Origin: Deltaproteobacteria bacterium
Lineage (GTDB): Bacteria; Myxococcota_A; UBA796; SXON01
Assembly (NCBI GenBank): GCA_947486185.1
Contig: CANKTH010000027.1
Location: forward strand, 1-47,888
Reading direction: 5' to 3'
DNA: 47,888 nt
Below the pieces are notes generated by a model. That model was not told the DNA's origin and made no database searches. It was given only the letters and a program-made list of their open reading frames with translations. Below, piece after piece: positions 8,531-16,532 of this stretch. Each line of letters begins with the position of its first letter. The first letter of the stretch is position 1. Both the position numbers and the translations under genes were made by a program.

Positions 8531-8964
8531 AGATCCTCGTGCTCCACGGACCCAACCTGAACCTCCTCGGTCAGCGTGAGCCGGACACCTACGGAACCCA
8601 GACCCTGGCAGGGATCAACCTCGGGCTGCAGACCGTCGCCGCGGAGCTCGGGGTCGAGCTGGAGTTCCTCCAGTCCAACCACGAAGGCGTGCTGATCGAC
8701 GCCTTACACGCACGTTTCGCCTCGGTAGCCGGCGTGGTGATCAACCCGGCGGGGCTCACCCACACGTCGGTGGCCCTCCGCGACGCGCTACTGGGCGTCA
8801 GTCTGCCGTTCGTGGAGGTCCACCTCTCCAATGTGCACGCCCGGGAGCCCTTCCGCCGCCACTCGCACCTGTCCGACGTCGCCCGCGGCGTTGTCTGCGG
8901 CTTCGGACCGATGAGCTACGAGCTGGGTTTACGTGGTTTGGTCGAGGGTTTACGGAGACCCTGA
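8527..8964 (+). CDS. aroQ: 3-dehydroquinate dehydratase, type II
   Basis: It dehydrates 3-dehydroquinate to 3-dehydroshikimate, the step after AroB, as a dodecameric cytoplasmic enzyme. Family motifs are all present: [16 protein letters not shown] with the catalytic Tyr on the mobile lid, [32 protein letters not shown], and [17 protein letters not shown] with the catalytic His. The 145 aa are typical. The start is TTG, overlapping the upstream stop by 4 bases. With aroK and aroB this puts three shikimate enzymes in one co-translated operon. Confidence 0.96.
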   Translation: MKILVLHGPNLNLLGQREPDTYGTQTLAGINLGLQTVAAELGVELEFLQSNHEGVLIDALHARFASVAGVVINPAGLTHTSVALRDALLGVSLPFVEVHLSNVHAREPFRRHSHLSDVARGVVCGFGPMSYELGLRGLVEGLRRP

Positions 8965-8977
8965 TCTGCTGACATCT

Positions 8978-9055
8978 GGCCGTCCACTTTTTGCCGACGG
9001 CCCGGAGGCAGAGCCTTCGGCGCCGGGACTTTTGTGATAAACGCCTGCCCTCCGG
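8978..9055 (+). promoter_or_regulatory. GC-rich leader with alternative hairpins before accB
   Basis: Two inverted repeats lie in the 98-base gap before accB. GGCCGTC (8978-8984) pairs exactly with GACGGCC (8996-9002) around an 11-base loop. CCGGAGGCAG (9002-9011) can pair, with one bulge, with CTGCCCTCCGG (9045-9055), whose end runs into the accB Shine-Dalgarno GGAG (9054-9057). They share base 9002, so both stems cannot be fully formed at once. It may be a weak attenuator or a translational control element; no U-run follows, so a simple terminator is unlikely. Confidence 0.35.
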
Positions 9056-9062
9056 AGACCCG

Positions 9063-9512
9063 ATGAACCAGCGTGAGATTGAGGCGCTTGTCCGTGGACT
9101 GCGCCGCCAGGGTGTGGAAGAATTCACCTTCAAGTCCGAAGGGATAGAGCTTCAAGTTCGTTTCCCGTCGATTGCCGGCCCTGCCGCTCCGCAGGCCGCA
9201 GCAGCAGCCGCGCCGGCCAGCGTCGCCGCTCCGGCCGCCCCGCCGCCCGCGCCGGTGGTGCCGAAAGCCGAGCACCGGGCGATCCGTGCGCCTATCGTGG
9301 GCACCTTCTATCGATCCCCAGCTCCCGACGCGCCGCCGTACGTCAAGATCGGTGACCACGTGCGCAAGGGGCAGGTCGTCTGCATCATCGAGGCAATGAA
9401 GCTGATGAACCAGATCGAGAGCGACCAGGACGGCGTGGTCGCGGAGGTGCTCGTGGAGAGCGGCAACCCGGTCCAGTTCGGTACCGAGCTGCTCCGCCTC
9501 GCCGCGAGCTGA
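9063..9512 (+). CDS. accB: Biotin carboxyl carrier protein of acetyl-CoA carboxylase
   Basis: AccB carries the biotin that AccC carboxylates and the carboxyltransferase uses to make malonyl-CoA for fatty-acid synthesis. The ATG at 9063 has a GGAG site and gives 149 aa. Residues 1-37 form the N-terminal dimerisation helix region, 38-68 an Ala/Pro-rich flexible linker, and 72-149 the biotinyl domain. The biotinylation motif EAMKLM places the modified Lys at residue 113, with the preceding thumb sequence GTFYRSPAPDAPPYVK typical of AccB. accC follows after 3 bases. The frame is open upstream to 8991, but that extension has no ribosome site. Confidence 0.96.
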   Translation: MNQREIEALVRGLRRQGVEEFTFKSEGIELQVRFPSIAGPAAPQAAAAAAPASVAAPAAPPPAPVVPKAEHRAIRAPIVGTFYRSPAPDAPPYVKIGDHVRKGQVVCIIEAMKLMNQIESDQDGVVAEVLVESGNPVQFGTELLRLAAS

Positions 9513-9515
9513 GCG

Positions 9516-10862
9516 GTGTTCCGCAAGATCCTCATCGCCAACCGGGGCGAAATCGCGATCCGGGTGATCCGCGCCTGTCGGGAGCTGGGCGTACGTACGG
9601 TCGCCGTGTACTCCGAGGCGGACCGCCACTCGCTGCACGTTCGTTTTGCCGACGAGAGCGTGTGTATCGGGCCCGCCCAGGCCTCCAAGTCTTACCTCAA
9701 CCTGCCCGCCGTCATCTCGGCGGCGGACATCACGCGCGCGGACGCCGTCCATCCGGGCTACGGATTCTTGGCCGAAAACGCGATCTTTGCGGAGGCCGTC
9801 GCCGCCCACGGCATGACGTTCATCGGCCCCTCCCCTCAGCACCTTCGGCAGTTTGGCGACAAGCTCTCGGCGAAGGCGGCGGCGCGGGCCGCCGGCCTGC
9901 CTCTCCTCCCTGGTAGCCACGGCGCCGTAGACTCGGTGGACGAAGCAGCGACCGTGGCCCGCGACACCGGCTATCCGGTCATGCTCAAGGCAGCGGCGGG
10001 CGGCGGCGGCAAGGGCATGCGGGTTGTCGAAGATGAAGCCGCACTACACAAGGTGTTCGCGCTCACCTCTGCCGAGGCGCAGGCTGCCTTCGGGTCGGGG
10101 GCGATGTTCATCGAGCGCTTCTTGCGCACGCCGAGGCACGTCGAGGTGCAGTTTGCCGGAGATCGGCATGGCACCGCCGTACACATCGGAGAGCGCGACT
10201 GCTCCATGCAGCGTCGTCACCAGAAGATCATCGAGGAGGCGCCCGCGCCGAACCTGGCGGAGGCGCTCCGCGACCGGATCCGGAGCGCGGCGGCGCGGCT
10301 TGTCGCGTCGACCCAGTATGTCACGGTCGGTACGTGCGAGTTCCTGGTGCAGGACGACGAGTTCTTCTTCCTGGAGGTCAACCCTCGTATCCAGGTCGAG
10401 CATCCGGTGACCGAGCTCGTCACCGGCATCGATCTTGTACAATTGCAGATACGCCTCGCGGCGGGAGAGGCGATGCCCTTCGCCCAGAGCGAGGTCCGTC
10501 TGCACGGGCACGCGATCGAGCTCCGCGTCAACGCCGAGGACCCGTGGAAGTTCACACCTTCACCGGGCAAGATCCTGGGCTACCACGCACCAGGCGGCCC
10601 CGGTGTCCGGGTCGACAGCGCCGTCCACGAAGGCGCCATGGTGCAGCCGTATTACGACTCCCTGGTCGCCAAGCTCATCGTCTACGCGCCAGACCGCGAG
10701 GCCGCCGTCCGGAAGATGTTGGGCGCAATGGACGAGTACGTGATCGAAGGTATCCGCACCTCGTTGCCGCTACAGAAGCTGTTGCTCTCAGATCCTGCCT
10801 TCCGGGACGTCACTTTTCACACCCGTTATATCGACGACTGGCTTCGCAACCGCTCGGGATGA
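9516..10862 (+). CDS. accC: Biotin carboxylase subunit of acetyl-CoA carboxylase
   Basis: AccC uses ATP and bicarbonate to carboxylate the biotin on AccB. It begins FRKILIANRGEIAIRVIRAC (biotin carboxylase N-domain), followed by the ATP-grasp glycine loop AAAGGGGKGMRVV, ERDCSMQRRHQKIIEEAP, and the catalytic EVNPRIQVEHPVTE. A C-terminal carboxylase domain ends the protein. At 448 aa it is the standard stand-alone AccC length. The start is GTG, three bases after accB. Confidence 0.97.
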   Translation: MFRKILIANRGEIAIRVIRACRELGVRTVAVYSEADRHSLHVRFADESVCIGPAQASKSYLNLPAVISAADITRADAVHPGYGFLAENAIFAEAVAAHGMTFIGPSPQHLRQFGDKLSAKAAARAAGLPLLPGSHGAVDSVDEAATVARDTGYPVMLKAAAGGGGKGMRVVEDEAALHKVFALTSAEAQAAFGSGAMFIERFLRTPRHVEVQFAGDRHGTAVHIGERDCSMQRRHQKIIEEAPAPNLAEALRDRIRSAAARLVASTQYVTVGTCEFLVQDDEFFFLEVNPRIQVEHPVTELVTGIDLVQLQIRLAAGEAMPFAQSEVRLHGHAIELRVNAEDPWKFTPSPGKILGYHAPGGPGVRVDSAVHEGAMVQPYYDSLVAKLIVYAPDREAAVRKMLGAMDEYVIEGIRTSLPLQKLLLSDPAFRDVTFHTRYIDDWLRNRSG

Positions 10863-10868
10863 TCCGCC

Positions 10869-13001
10869 ATGAACGAACGTGACCGGCTTGAGCAGGAGGC
10901 GCTCGCCGCCCTCAACAACAACAACCCGGAAGCCGCGCTCCGAGCTTGGTTGAACCTGCTGAAACAGGACCCCAAAGATCGTCGCTTGCGCCAGCGCGTG
11001 GGCGAGTTGTCTATCAAGGTCGGTCGGATTGCGGACGGGGAGAAGCACCTCAAAGAGGTGGCAGACGCGTATTTAAAGGAAGAGAATCGCCGAGCTGCCG
11101 CAGCGGTGCTCAAGCAGCTCGTCACCGTCCGGCCCGACGAGCCCTCCTACCACGTAGCCCTGGCCGAGGCCTACTTCGACTCCAACTACGTCAACGACGC
11201 GCGCCAGCACTTCGAGGCGGCCGTCCAGCTCCATGTTCAGGCCCAGAAGCCGCTCCTCGCGGCGGCCCCCCAAGCGCGCCTCGCGGACCTGAGCCCGGGC
11301 GAGCCGGTCCTGCGCCTCAAGGTTGCGGAGTTCTACGAAGCCGGCAAGGACACCGATCGCGCCTTCCGGGTGTATGAGGAGGTGATCACCGAGTTTCAAC
11401 GCCGCGGGCGCCCCGACGAGGTCGGGCGTGTGGCCGAGCTCGCGCTCAAGCTCCGGCCGGACGACATCGGGATGTTGGTCCACGCTGCGAATGCGCGGGT
11501 GGACGCAACGGACTGGAAGAAGGCGCTGGTGCACCTCCAGCTCGCCTTCTCGCAGAAACAGACCGACACGCGGGTGCTGGACCTGCTGGCGCGCGCCTTC
11601 GAGGGCATCGGCCAGAAAGAGAAGGCCCTCAAGGTGCTGCTCGAGCTCGCGCGGCTTTCGGAACAACGCCAGGAATTCCCCCAGGAGGCGGCCGCCCTCC
11701 GGCGCGCCTCTACGCTCAGCCCCAACGACACCGAGCTCAGTGGCCGGCTCCGCGCCGCGGAAGACCGGCTTGAACGGCTTGAACGGCGGATCACGTCGCT
11801 GGAGTTTGCCCAGCCGGCCGATGAGGCCGAGCTACGGCCCGTGGTGCGGGCCGAGGTGTTCCTCAAGTACGGCTTTCCCGACAAGGCCGAAGCGGCGGTT
11901 CGCGAGAGCGCCGCCGTGGCCGAACGGACCTCGGTGCTCGCCTCCCTGGCCGAGGCGCTGGCGGCCGGCGGAAAGAGGGCCGACGCCATCCGCATCATGG
12001 AACGGCTGACACCGCGCGCAGGGGTCGATCTTACTGCACTACGCGAGAGGATCTCGGTCCTGACCAGCCTGCTCGGCGAGACCGCGGAAGACCTGGCCGC
12101 CGTGGAGCCGGAGGACGAGCTTGTCGAAGACGAGCTTCCGACCGAAGAGACCCTCGAGCAGCGGGGCGACCGTCTCTACGCCGCGGGGGACCGGGTGGGC
12201 GCGATGGCGGCCTGGCGTGAAGCGCTGGAAGAGGACCCGCTCAACGACGCGGTGCTTGAGAAGATCGCCGCCGCCCGGACCGCCGGCCGCGCACCATCAG
12301 GCGCCGCTGCCGTAAGCGCACCCACGGCGTCCCCTGCCCCCGTCGCGGTGCCCAAGGCGGCGCCCGCGCCACCACCGATCGACATCGCCGTGGACGACGT
12401 TGACGACCTGGTGGATGACGAACTGCCGCTACCGGACGCGGCGCCCCCGCCCACCCCGAGCCCCTCGCCCCCTGCCCCACGCGCCGTACCTGCGCCGGCA
12501 CCGCCCGCCCCGCCGGCACCGGCGCCTGCCGCCGTCGCCGCCGCCGCCGCCAGCGGCCCTCAAGACGACGAAGACGATGCATTCGCCCGGCTACTCGCGG
12601 AAGATGGTGGCTTCGGCAGTCTCGACGCAGAGGACGGCCCGATCGCGCTCGATCCGCACGCCGACGCGAGGCTCCTGGTCGCCGCTGGTCTCTACGCCGA
12701 CGCCGGAGATCTCCTGGATTCACCCATTGATCTCGAAGGAAACATCCTGGCGGCGCACTGCGCACGCGGCGTCGGCGCTCTCGATCGGGCGATCGATATC
12801 CTCCGCCGCGCCACCAACGACGCCGATGAGAACGATCCGATGTGGCCGGTCGCGCTCTTCGACCTCTCCGGTCTCTACGCGGCGACGCGCCAGTACCGGC
12901 CCGCGCTGATGCTGATCGAGGAGCTCACCGAGGACCATCCGAACTTTCGCCGGGACGACGTGCTGACTCGGCAGCGTGCGCTAGAACGTTTCATAGGTTG
13001 A
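10869..13001 (+). CDS. Large TPR-repeat protein with Pro/Ala-rich linker
   Basis: A 710-aa soluble protein without a signal peptide. Residues 1-300 and 330-390 consist of tetratricopeptide-like helical pairs (for example EAALRAWLNLLKQDPKDRRL). An acidic segment (about 400-425) and another TPR (about 432-470) follow. Residues about 475-560 are a Pro/Ala-rich disordered linker, and 590-710 form a C-terminal helical domain with one more TPR-like unit. It starts 6 bases after accC and may be co-transcribed with it, but nothing ties it to fatty-acid synthesis. Large TPR proteins of this build are common in myxobacterial-type genomes; no named orthologue is recognised. Confidence 0.85.
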   Translation: MNERDRLEQEALAALNNNNPEAALRAWLNLLKQDPKDRRLRQRVGELSIKVGRIADGEKHLKEVADAYLKEENRRAAAAVLKQLVTVRPDEPSYHVALAEAYFDSNYVNDARQHFEAAVQLHVQAQKPLLAAAPQARLADLSPGEPVLRLKVAEFYEAGKDTDRAFRVYEEVITEFQRRGRPDEVGRVAELALKLRPDDIGMLVHAANARVDATDWKKALVHLQLAFSQKQTDTRVLDLLARAFEGIGQKEKALKVLLELARLSEQRQEFPQEAAALRRASTLSPNDTELSGRLRAAEDRLERLERRITSLEFAQPADEAELRPVVRAEVFLKYGFPDKAEAAVRESAAVAERTSVLASLAEALAAGGKRADAIRIMERLTPRAGVDLTALRERISVLTSLLGETAEDLAAVEPEDELVEDELPTEETLEQRGDRLYAAGDRVGAMAAWREALEEDPLNDAVLEKIAAARTAGRAPSGAAAVSAPTASPAPVAVPKAAPAPPPIDIAVDDVDDLVDDELPLPDAAPPPTPSPSPPAPRAVPAPAPPAPPAPAPAAVAAAAASGPQDDEDDAFARLLAEDGGFGSLDAEDGPIALDPHADARLLVAAGLYADAGDLLDSPIDLEGNILAAHCARGVGALDRAIDILRRATNDADENDPMWPVALFDLSGLYAATRQYRPALMLIEELTEDHPNFRRDDVLTRQRALERFIG

Positions 13002-13013
13002 GCCCGTAGCAGG

Positions 13014-13029
13014 TTGCCGGGTGCGGCAA
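13014..13029 (+). repeat. Small perfect inverted repeat upstream of the ion-channel gene
   Basis: TTGCCG (13014-13019) and CGGCAA (13024-13029) flank a 4-base GGTG loop, giving a 6-bp hairpin between the TPR gene and the channel gene. No T-run follows it, so a role as terminator is not supported; it could be an operator or chance. Confidence 0.3.
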
Positions 13030-13061
13030 TCGGTTAGCGGATCTGCGTGCCTGGAGGCTAC

Positions 13062-14138
13062 GTGGTTCTGGCTGCCTTATGGCTCCTCACTTGGGGCGTG
13101 ACCGACGCGGGCGCGCAAGACGTGCCGAAGACGGCGATCACGACACCACCCGCCGAGGCTGGCGAAGACGACGCGGAAAAACAGCCTGAGAAAGCAGCGG
13201 ATGAAGAAGCGTCCGCTGAGGAAGGGGCCCCCGTCCGGGAGGGCCCGCTCGAGGTGACGGTCGGCGTCCACGTCAACGACGTACAGGCGATCGACATGAA
13301 GACCCACTCCTACGCGCTCGACGCCTACGTATGGCTCCGGTGGACGGGTGAAGACGCTGATCCATCCTCCACTCTCGAGTTCACCAACGCCTCAGAAGCG
13401 TGGGGTCACGTGCTCACCCCGCTCTACGAAGAGCCAGAGAGCCTGGAAGACGGCAGTCTCTACCAGGTGCTGCGTATCACCGGACGTTTCTCTCGGAAGA
13501 TGCCTCTCAACGACTACCCGTTCGACGAGCAGGCCATCGTGTTGGGCTTCGAAGACACCCAACTCAACACGGAAGGGCTACGTTACGTGCTCGGTGATCC
13601 ACCGGTCACGGTCAACCCCGATCTGAGTCTGCCTGGTTACGAATTCCTGCCCGCGACGCTCACGGTCTCTGAGTTCAAGTACCCCACCACCTTCGGGGAT
13701 CCCCGGCTCGGCGCGCCCGACACCTACTCTCGTACGCTCATGAGCTTGCCGATCGCCCGGCCGGCTTTCGCCTACTCCATCAAGCTCATCCTGCCGTTTT
13801 TCTGTGCGACCGCGTGCGCCGCGTTGATGTTCCTGCTCGCGCCCCGCTACGTGGAGCCGCGGATCAGCATCGGCATCACCGCGCTGCTGACCATCGTCGC
13901 GCTGCAGATGACCTTCAACGAGACGCTGCCGGACGTTGGCTACCTCACCCTCATGGACAAGCTCTACGTCTGGGCGTACCTCTACGTCATCGCCGGCCTG
14001 GCGGTGGCAGTTCGTACTGCGCAGATGGTGCTGCGCGACGAGGAGGCCGCCGCAACGCGCCTGCACCTCCGGAGCCTGATGGTGCTCACGACCGCCTACG
14101 TCGGCGGCATCGCCTGGCATGTGTTGAGCGCGTTGTAG
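13062..14138 (+). CDS. Prokaryotic pentameric ligand-gated ion channel (Cys-loop receptor family)
   Basis: A bacterial relative of nicotinic receptors, like GLIC and ELIC. The GTG at 13062 follows a GGAGG site and gives a signal peptide (cleavage near DAGA, residue 18); an earlier GTG at 13047 is possible. An acidic spacer (20-60) precedes the ligand-binding beta-sandwich (61-228), which contains the Pro-loop core MPLNDYPFDEQAI (147-159), lacking the cysteines as in other bacterial members. Four membrane segments follow: M1 236-260, M2 264-288, M3 296-322, M4 337-357. M2 starts YVEPRISIGITALLT, and the M2-M3 loop ETLPDVGYLT aligns with GLIC's ETNLPKTPYMT. Glu265 at the -2' position suggests cation selectivity. 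The ligand is unknown. The gene stands alone, convergent with the CPBP protease gene. Confidence 0.88.
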   Translation: MVLAALWLLTWGVTDAGAQDVPKTAITTPPAEAGEDDAEKQPEKAADEEASAEEGAPVREGPLEVTVGVHVNDVQAIDMKTHSYALDAYVWLRWTGEDADPSSTLEFTNASEAWGHVLTPLYEEPESLEDGSLYQVLRITGRFSRKMPLNDYPFDEQAIVLGFEDTQLNTEGLRYVLGDPPVTVNPDLSLPGYEFLPATLTVSEFKYPTTFGDPRLGAPDTYSRTLMSLPIARPAFAYSIKLILPFFCATACAALMFLLAPRYVEPRISIGITALLTIVALQMTFNETLPDVGYLTLMDKLYVWAYLYVIAGLAVAVRTAQMVLRDEEAAATRLHLRSLMVLTTAYVGGIAWHVLSAL

Positions 14139-14156
14139 GCGTAGATCAGCGCCGTC

Positions 14157-14846
14157 TCACCGAACGCCGTACAGACTGTCCAGAATTGCGACGGTGACGT
14201 TGGCCCAGGCGTGCAGCATCGCGCCGGCGAGCACGTGCCCGGTGCGCGCCCGAGCCCAGCCAAACAGCAACCCTGGGAAAAAGGTGGCGAAATGCCACCA
14301 GCGCACGACCACGAGCGAGTGGCCGAAGGCGAAGAAGAGCGACGCGATGACCAGGCCCGGACCCACCGTGGCGCCAAAGACGCGCCAGCGCGGCGGGAAG
14401 ACCTCGTCGAGCCGCGTCTGAAAGTATCCTCGATAAAAGAACTCTTCCGGCAAAGCTACGTAGAAGAGATGGTAGGGGATCAGCAGCTCCAGATCTCGCG
14501 GTGTCACCATTTCGGCCGAATGTTGGAACAGCACGGTCTGATAGAGGTGGTAGCCCACGAGCCACGGGATCAACACGAGCGTCACCACCCGCAGCGCGAA
14601 GCTCTCTGCCTCTCGCCAGGGAGGAAGCTCCAGAAAGGGGGGAACCGCCAGACGATAGGGATCGCTGTCGACGCCCCGCCGCCGACACCACCAGACAGGC
14701 ATATAAATGAACAAGAACGGAACGGCGGCCAGCACCCAGTCGGGGAGTCCGGCTGCTTGAACAGTCACAACGGCTCGAATGAGCAGTAGACTCACGAGCC
14801 AGAGGCCCCCGAGCTCCCAGAGCACCGCGCGCTGGGCCGAAGTCAC
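14157..14846 (-). CDS. CPBP-family intramembrane glutamic-type protease
   Basis: A multi-pass membrane protein of 229 aa with the three CPBP/Abi (Rce1-like) active-site motifs: EEFFYR (Glu134, Glu135, Arg139), FAFGHS (His176) and LHAWAN (His212). These enzymes cleave within the membrane; family members process CAAX proteins, bacteriocin-linked substrates or, in myxobacteria, C-terminal sorting signals (myxosortases). The PEEFFYRG sequence is compatible with the myxosortase branch, but I cannot confirm this by alignment. The GTG at 14846 is chosen because GGAAGG lies just upstream; the frame is open to 14897 without a better start. It converges on the ion-channel gene with only 18 bases between stops. 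Confidence 0.85.
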   Translation of the reverse strand: MTSAQRAVLWELGGLWLVSLLLIRAVVTVQAAGLPDWVLAAVPFLFIYMPVWWCRRRGVDSDPYRLAVPPFLELPPWREAESFALRVVTLVLIPWLVGYHLYQTVLFQHSAEMVTPRDLELLIPYHLFYVALPEEFFYRGYFQTRLDEVFPPRWRVFGATVGPGLVIASLFFAFGHSLVVVRWWHFATFFPGLLFGWARARTGHVLAGAMLHAWANVTVAILDSLYGVR

Positions 14847-14943
14847 GGCGTTTCCTTCCGGTCCGCGACCCAAAACCGCGCCCACCGGGTCACCCACGCT
14901 CGCCGCGCGGGGCGACGCCGATGAAGCGACAGGCGCCCGTGCA

Positions 14944-15804
14944 TCAAGCGCGGAGCGGACGAGCGGAGGTACTGCCGCTCCGATAACCCAAAAGATCTAG
15001 GGTAATCCAACGAATTCCCTCTACTTCGCACGCCATGACGACCGCTTCGCGCACGCCGGGCTCGACGATCCGCCCGAGCTCCGGAAGGTCCAGCTCCACC
15101 CGGACCAGCTCCTCGCCGTCCAGCAGATGAAACCGTACCCGAAACTGCCGAAAGCCCAGGGACCGTAGGCGACTCTCGACCCGCCTGACCCGATCCACGC
15201 GCTCCAGCGTGACCCGGGTGCCGACCGCGAAACGGCTGCCGAGACAGGCGAAGCTGGGTTTGTCCCAGACCGACAGGCCGAGCTCCTGCGCCATTCCTCG
15301 GACATCGCTCTTCCGAAACCCGGCTTCCACCAACGGATGTCGAACTGTATGCTCGGTCGCGGCGACCAACCCGGGGCGGTGAGCCCCCAGGTCATCGAGG
15401 ATCGTACCGTCCGCTACCCAGAGGAAGCCCTCTCGGGCTGCGACGTCCCGGGCGAGGTCGAAGAGCTCCGTCTTGCAAAAATAGCAACGATTCCCTTCGT
15501 TTCGGGCGTAGCCCTCGCGCTCCAGCTCGTGCGCCTCCACGACGAGGTGTCGGACGCCGATGGACGCGGCAAACCTGCGGGCGTCCTCGATCTCTTCGGG
15601 TGGCAACGTCGGCGAGGCGGCCGTGAGCGCCACGGCGCCGTCCCCCAGGGTGTCCACCGCGACCTTCAAGAGGAGCGCCGAATCGACCCCGCCGGAGAAG
15701 GTCACGAGCACGTTTCCCATACCTTGAAGCACCGTTTGGAGCGCCACGCGCCGCGCGCTCAGCTCCGCCGCCGTCGGCAGCGCGCCGGCTGACCCCTCAC
15801 TCAT
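14944..15804 (-). CDS. larE: ATP-dependent sacrificial sulfur transferase LarE
   Basis: LarE adenylylates the carboxylates of the nickel-pincer nucleotide precursor and donates sulfur, in some species from its own Cys and in others through a bound iron-sulfur cluster. The PP-loop SGGVDS is at residues 37-42. NRCYFCKTELF and FACLGSRFAVGT follow, the latter holding the position of the catalytic Cys. At 286 aa it is the typical length. The ATG at 15804 has a GGAGG site and overlaps the end of the upstream gene by 8 bases, so the two are co-translated. larB and larC, the other pincer-cofactor genes, are not in this window. Confidence 0.92.
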   Translation of the reverse strand: MSEGSAGALPTAAELSARRVALQTVLQGMGNVLVTFSGGVDSALLLKVAVDTLGDGAVALTAASPTLPPEEIEDARRFAASIGVRHLVVEAHELEREGYARNEGNRCYFCKTELFDLARDVAAREGFLWVADGTILDDLGAHRPGLVAATEHTVRHPLVEAGFRKSDVRGMAQELGLSVWDKPSFACLGSRFAVGTRVTLERVDRVRRVESRLRSLGFRQFRVRFHLLDGEELVRVELDLPELGRIVEPGVREAVVMACEVEGIRWITLDLLGYRSGSTSARPLRA

Positions 15805-16528
15805 CCTGCCTCCAGCGCACCGGTGTACCTCGCTCGAGGCCCAACGCCGCACCCGCGTGACCGTTCCGTACGCTGAGCTCGAGTCGACCCGAGCTCCCGG
15901 TCACCGCGACTACCGCACCAACCGGCACGCTACCGTACGCGTGCCGAACGGGAACCTCGCGTCCGCCGACCTCAACCACGCCCGAGTCCCTTCCAACGAG
16001 GGAGGTGATCGCGTTGCCATAATGATCCAGGTAGATCACCTCCCCGATCGAGGCCTCGGCGTCTCGAAGCGGCAGGCGCACCGGGTCGGAGCGCCGCGGG
16101 CCCAGCGCCTCGAACGGCGCGCCCGCCGCGAGGTCGGCGGCGACCGGGGCAAAAAGGTCCCGCCCGTGAAATGTACGGGACAGCAGCGGGAGATCAGGCC
16201 GAACAATCTCGCGGATCTCGGCATCGGGCAGGAGCGAGAACACCCCATTGTCCGGGCCGACGAAGTAGCGTGAGCCGACCCTCACCGCGACCGGGCGCCG
16301 CGCAGTGCCGACCCCGGGATCCACCACCACCAAGAACACCGTGGCCTCCGGAAACCACCGCCACGCCGACTCAAGTTGGTAGGCCGCAAAGACGAGGTCC
16401 TGCGGTGGGACCTCATGACTGATGTCGACCAGGGTGACCGACGGGCAGCGCCCGAGGATCACACCCTTCATCACCCCGACATAGGCGTCCGACAGGCCAA
16501 AATCCGTGAGCAACGCGACGACGGGCAC
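15797..16528 (-). CDS. S-adenosyl-L-methionine hydroxide adenosyltransferase (DUF62)
   Basis: Members of this family (relatives of fluorinase and chlorinase) use water or hydroxide to split SAM into adenosine and methionine. Seen here are VVALLTDFGLSDAYVGVMKG at the start (SAM-binding Asp), VVDPGVGTARRPVAV, FVGPDNGVFS, TFHGRDLFAPVAA (the Arg-Asp-His hydroxide-activating side) and YLDHYGNAITSL. The GTG at 16528 puts the conserved LTDFG near the N-terminus, gives 243 aa, and starts four bases after the upstream stop. It overlaps larE by 8 bases. The physiological role of this SAM-cleaving activity in bacteria is poorly understood. Confidence 0.9.
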   Translation of the reverse strand: MPVVALLTDFGLSDAYVGVMKGVILGRCPSVTLVDISHEVPPQDLVFAAYQLESAWRWFPEATVFLVVVDPGVGTARRPVAVRVGSRYFVGPDNGVFSLLPDAEIREIVRPDLPLLSRTFHGRDLFAPVAADLAAGAPFEALGPRRSDPVRLPLRDAEASIGEVIYLDHYGNAITSLVGRDSGVVEVGGREVPVRHAYGSVPVGAVVAVTGSSGRLELSVRNGHAGAALGLERGTPVRWRQDE

Positions 16529-16532
16529 GGCG

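Noticed and set aside
8978..9002. Rho-independent terminator after aroQ
   Set aside because: The T-run is in the loop, not after the stem.
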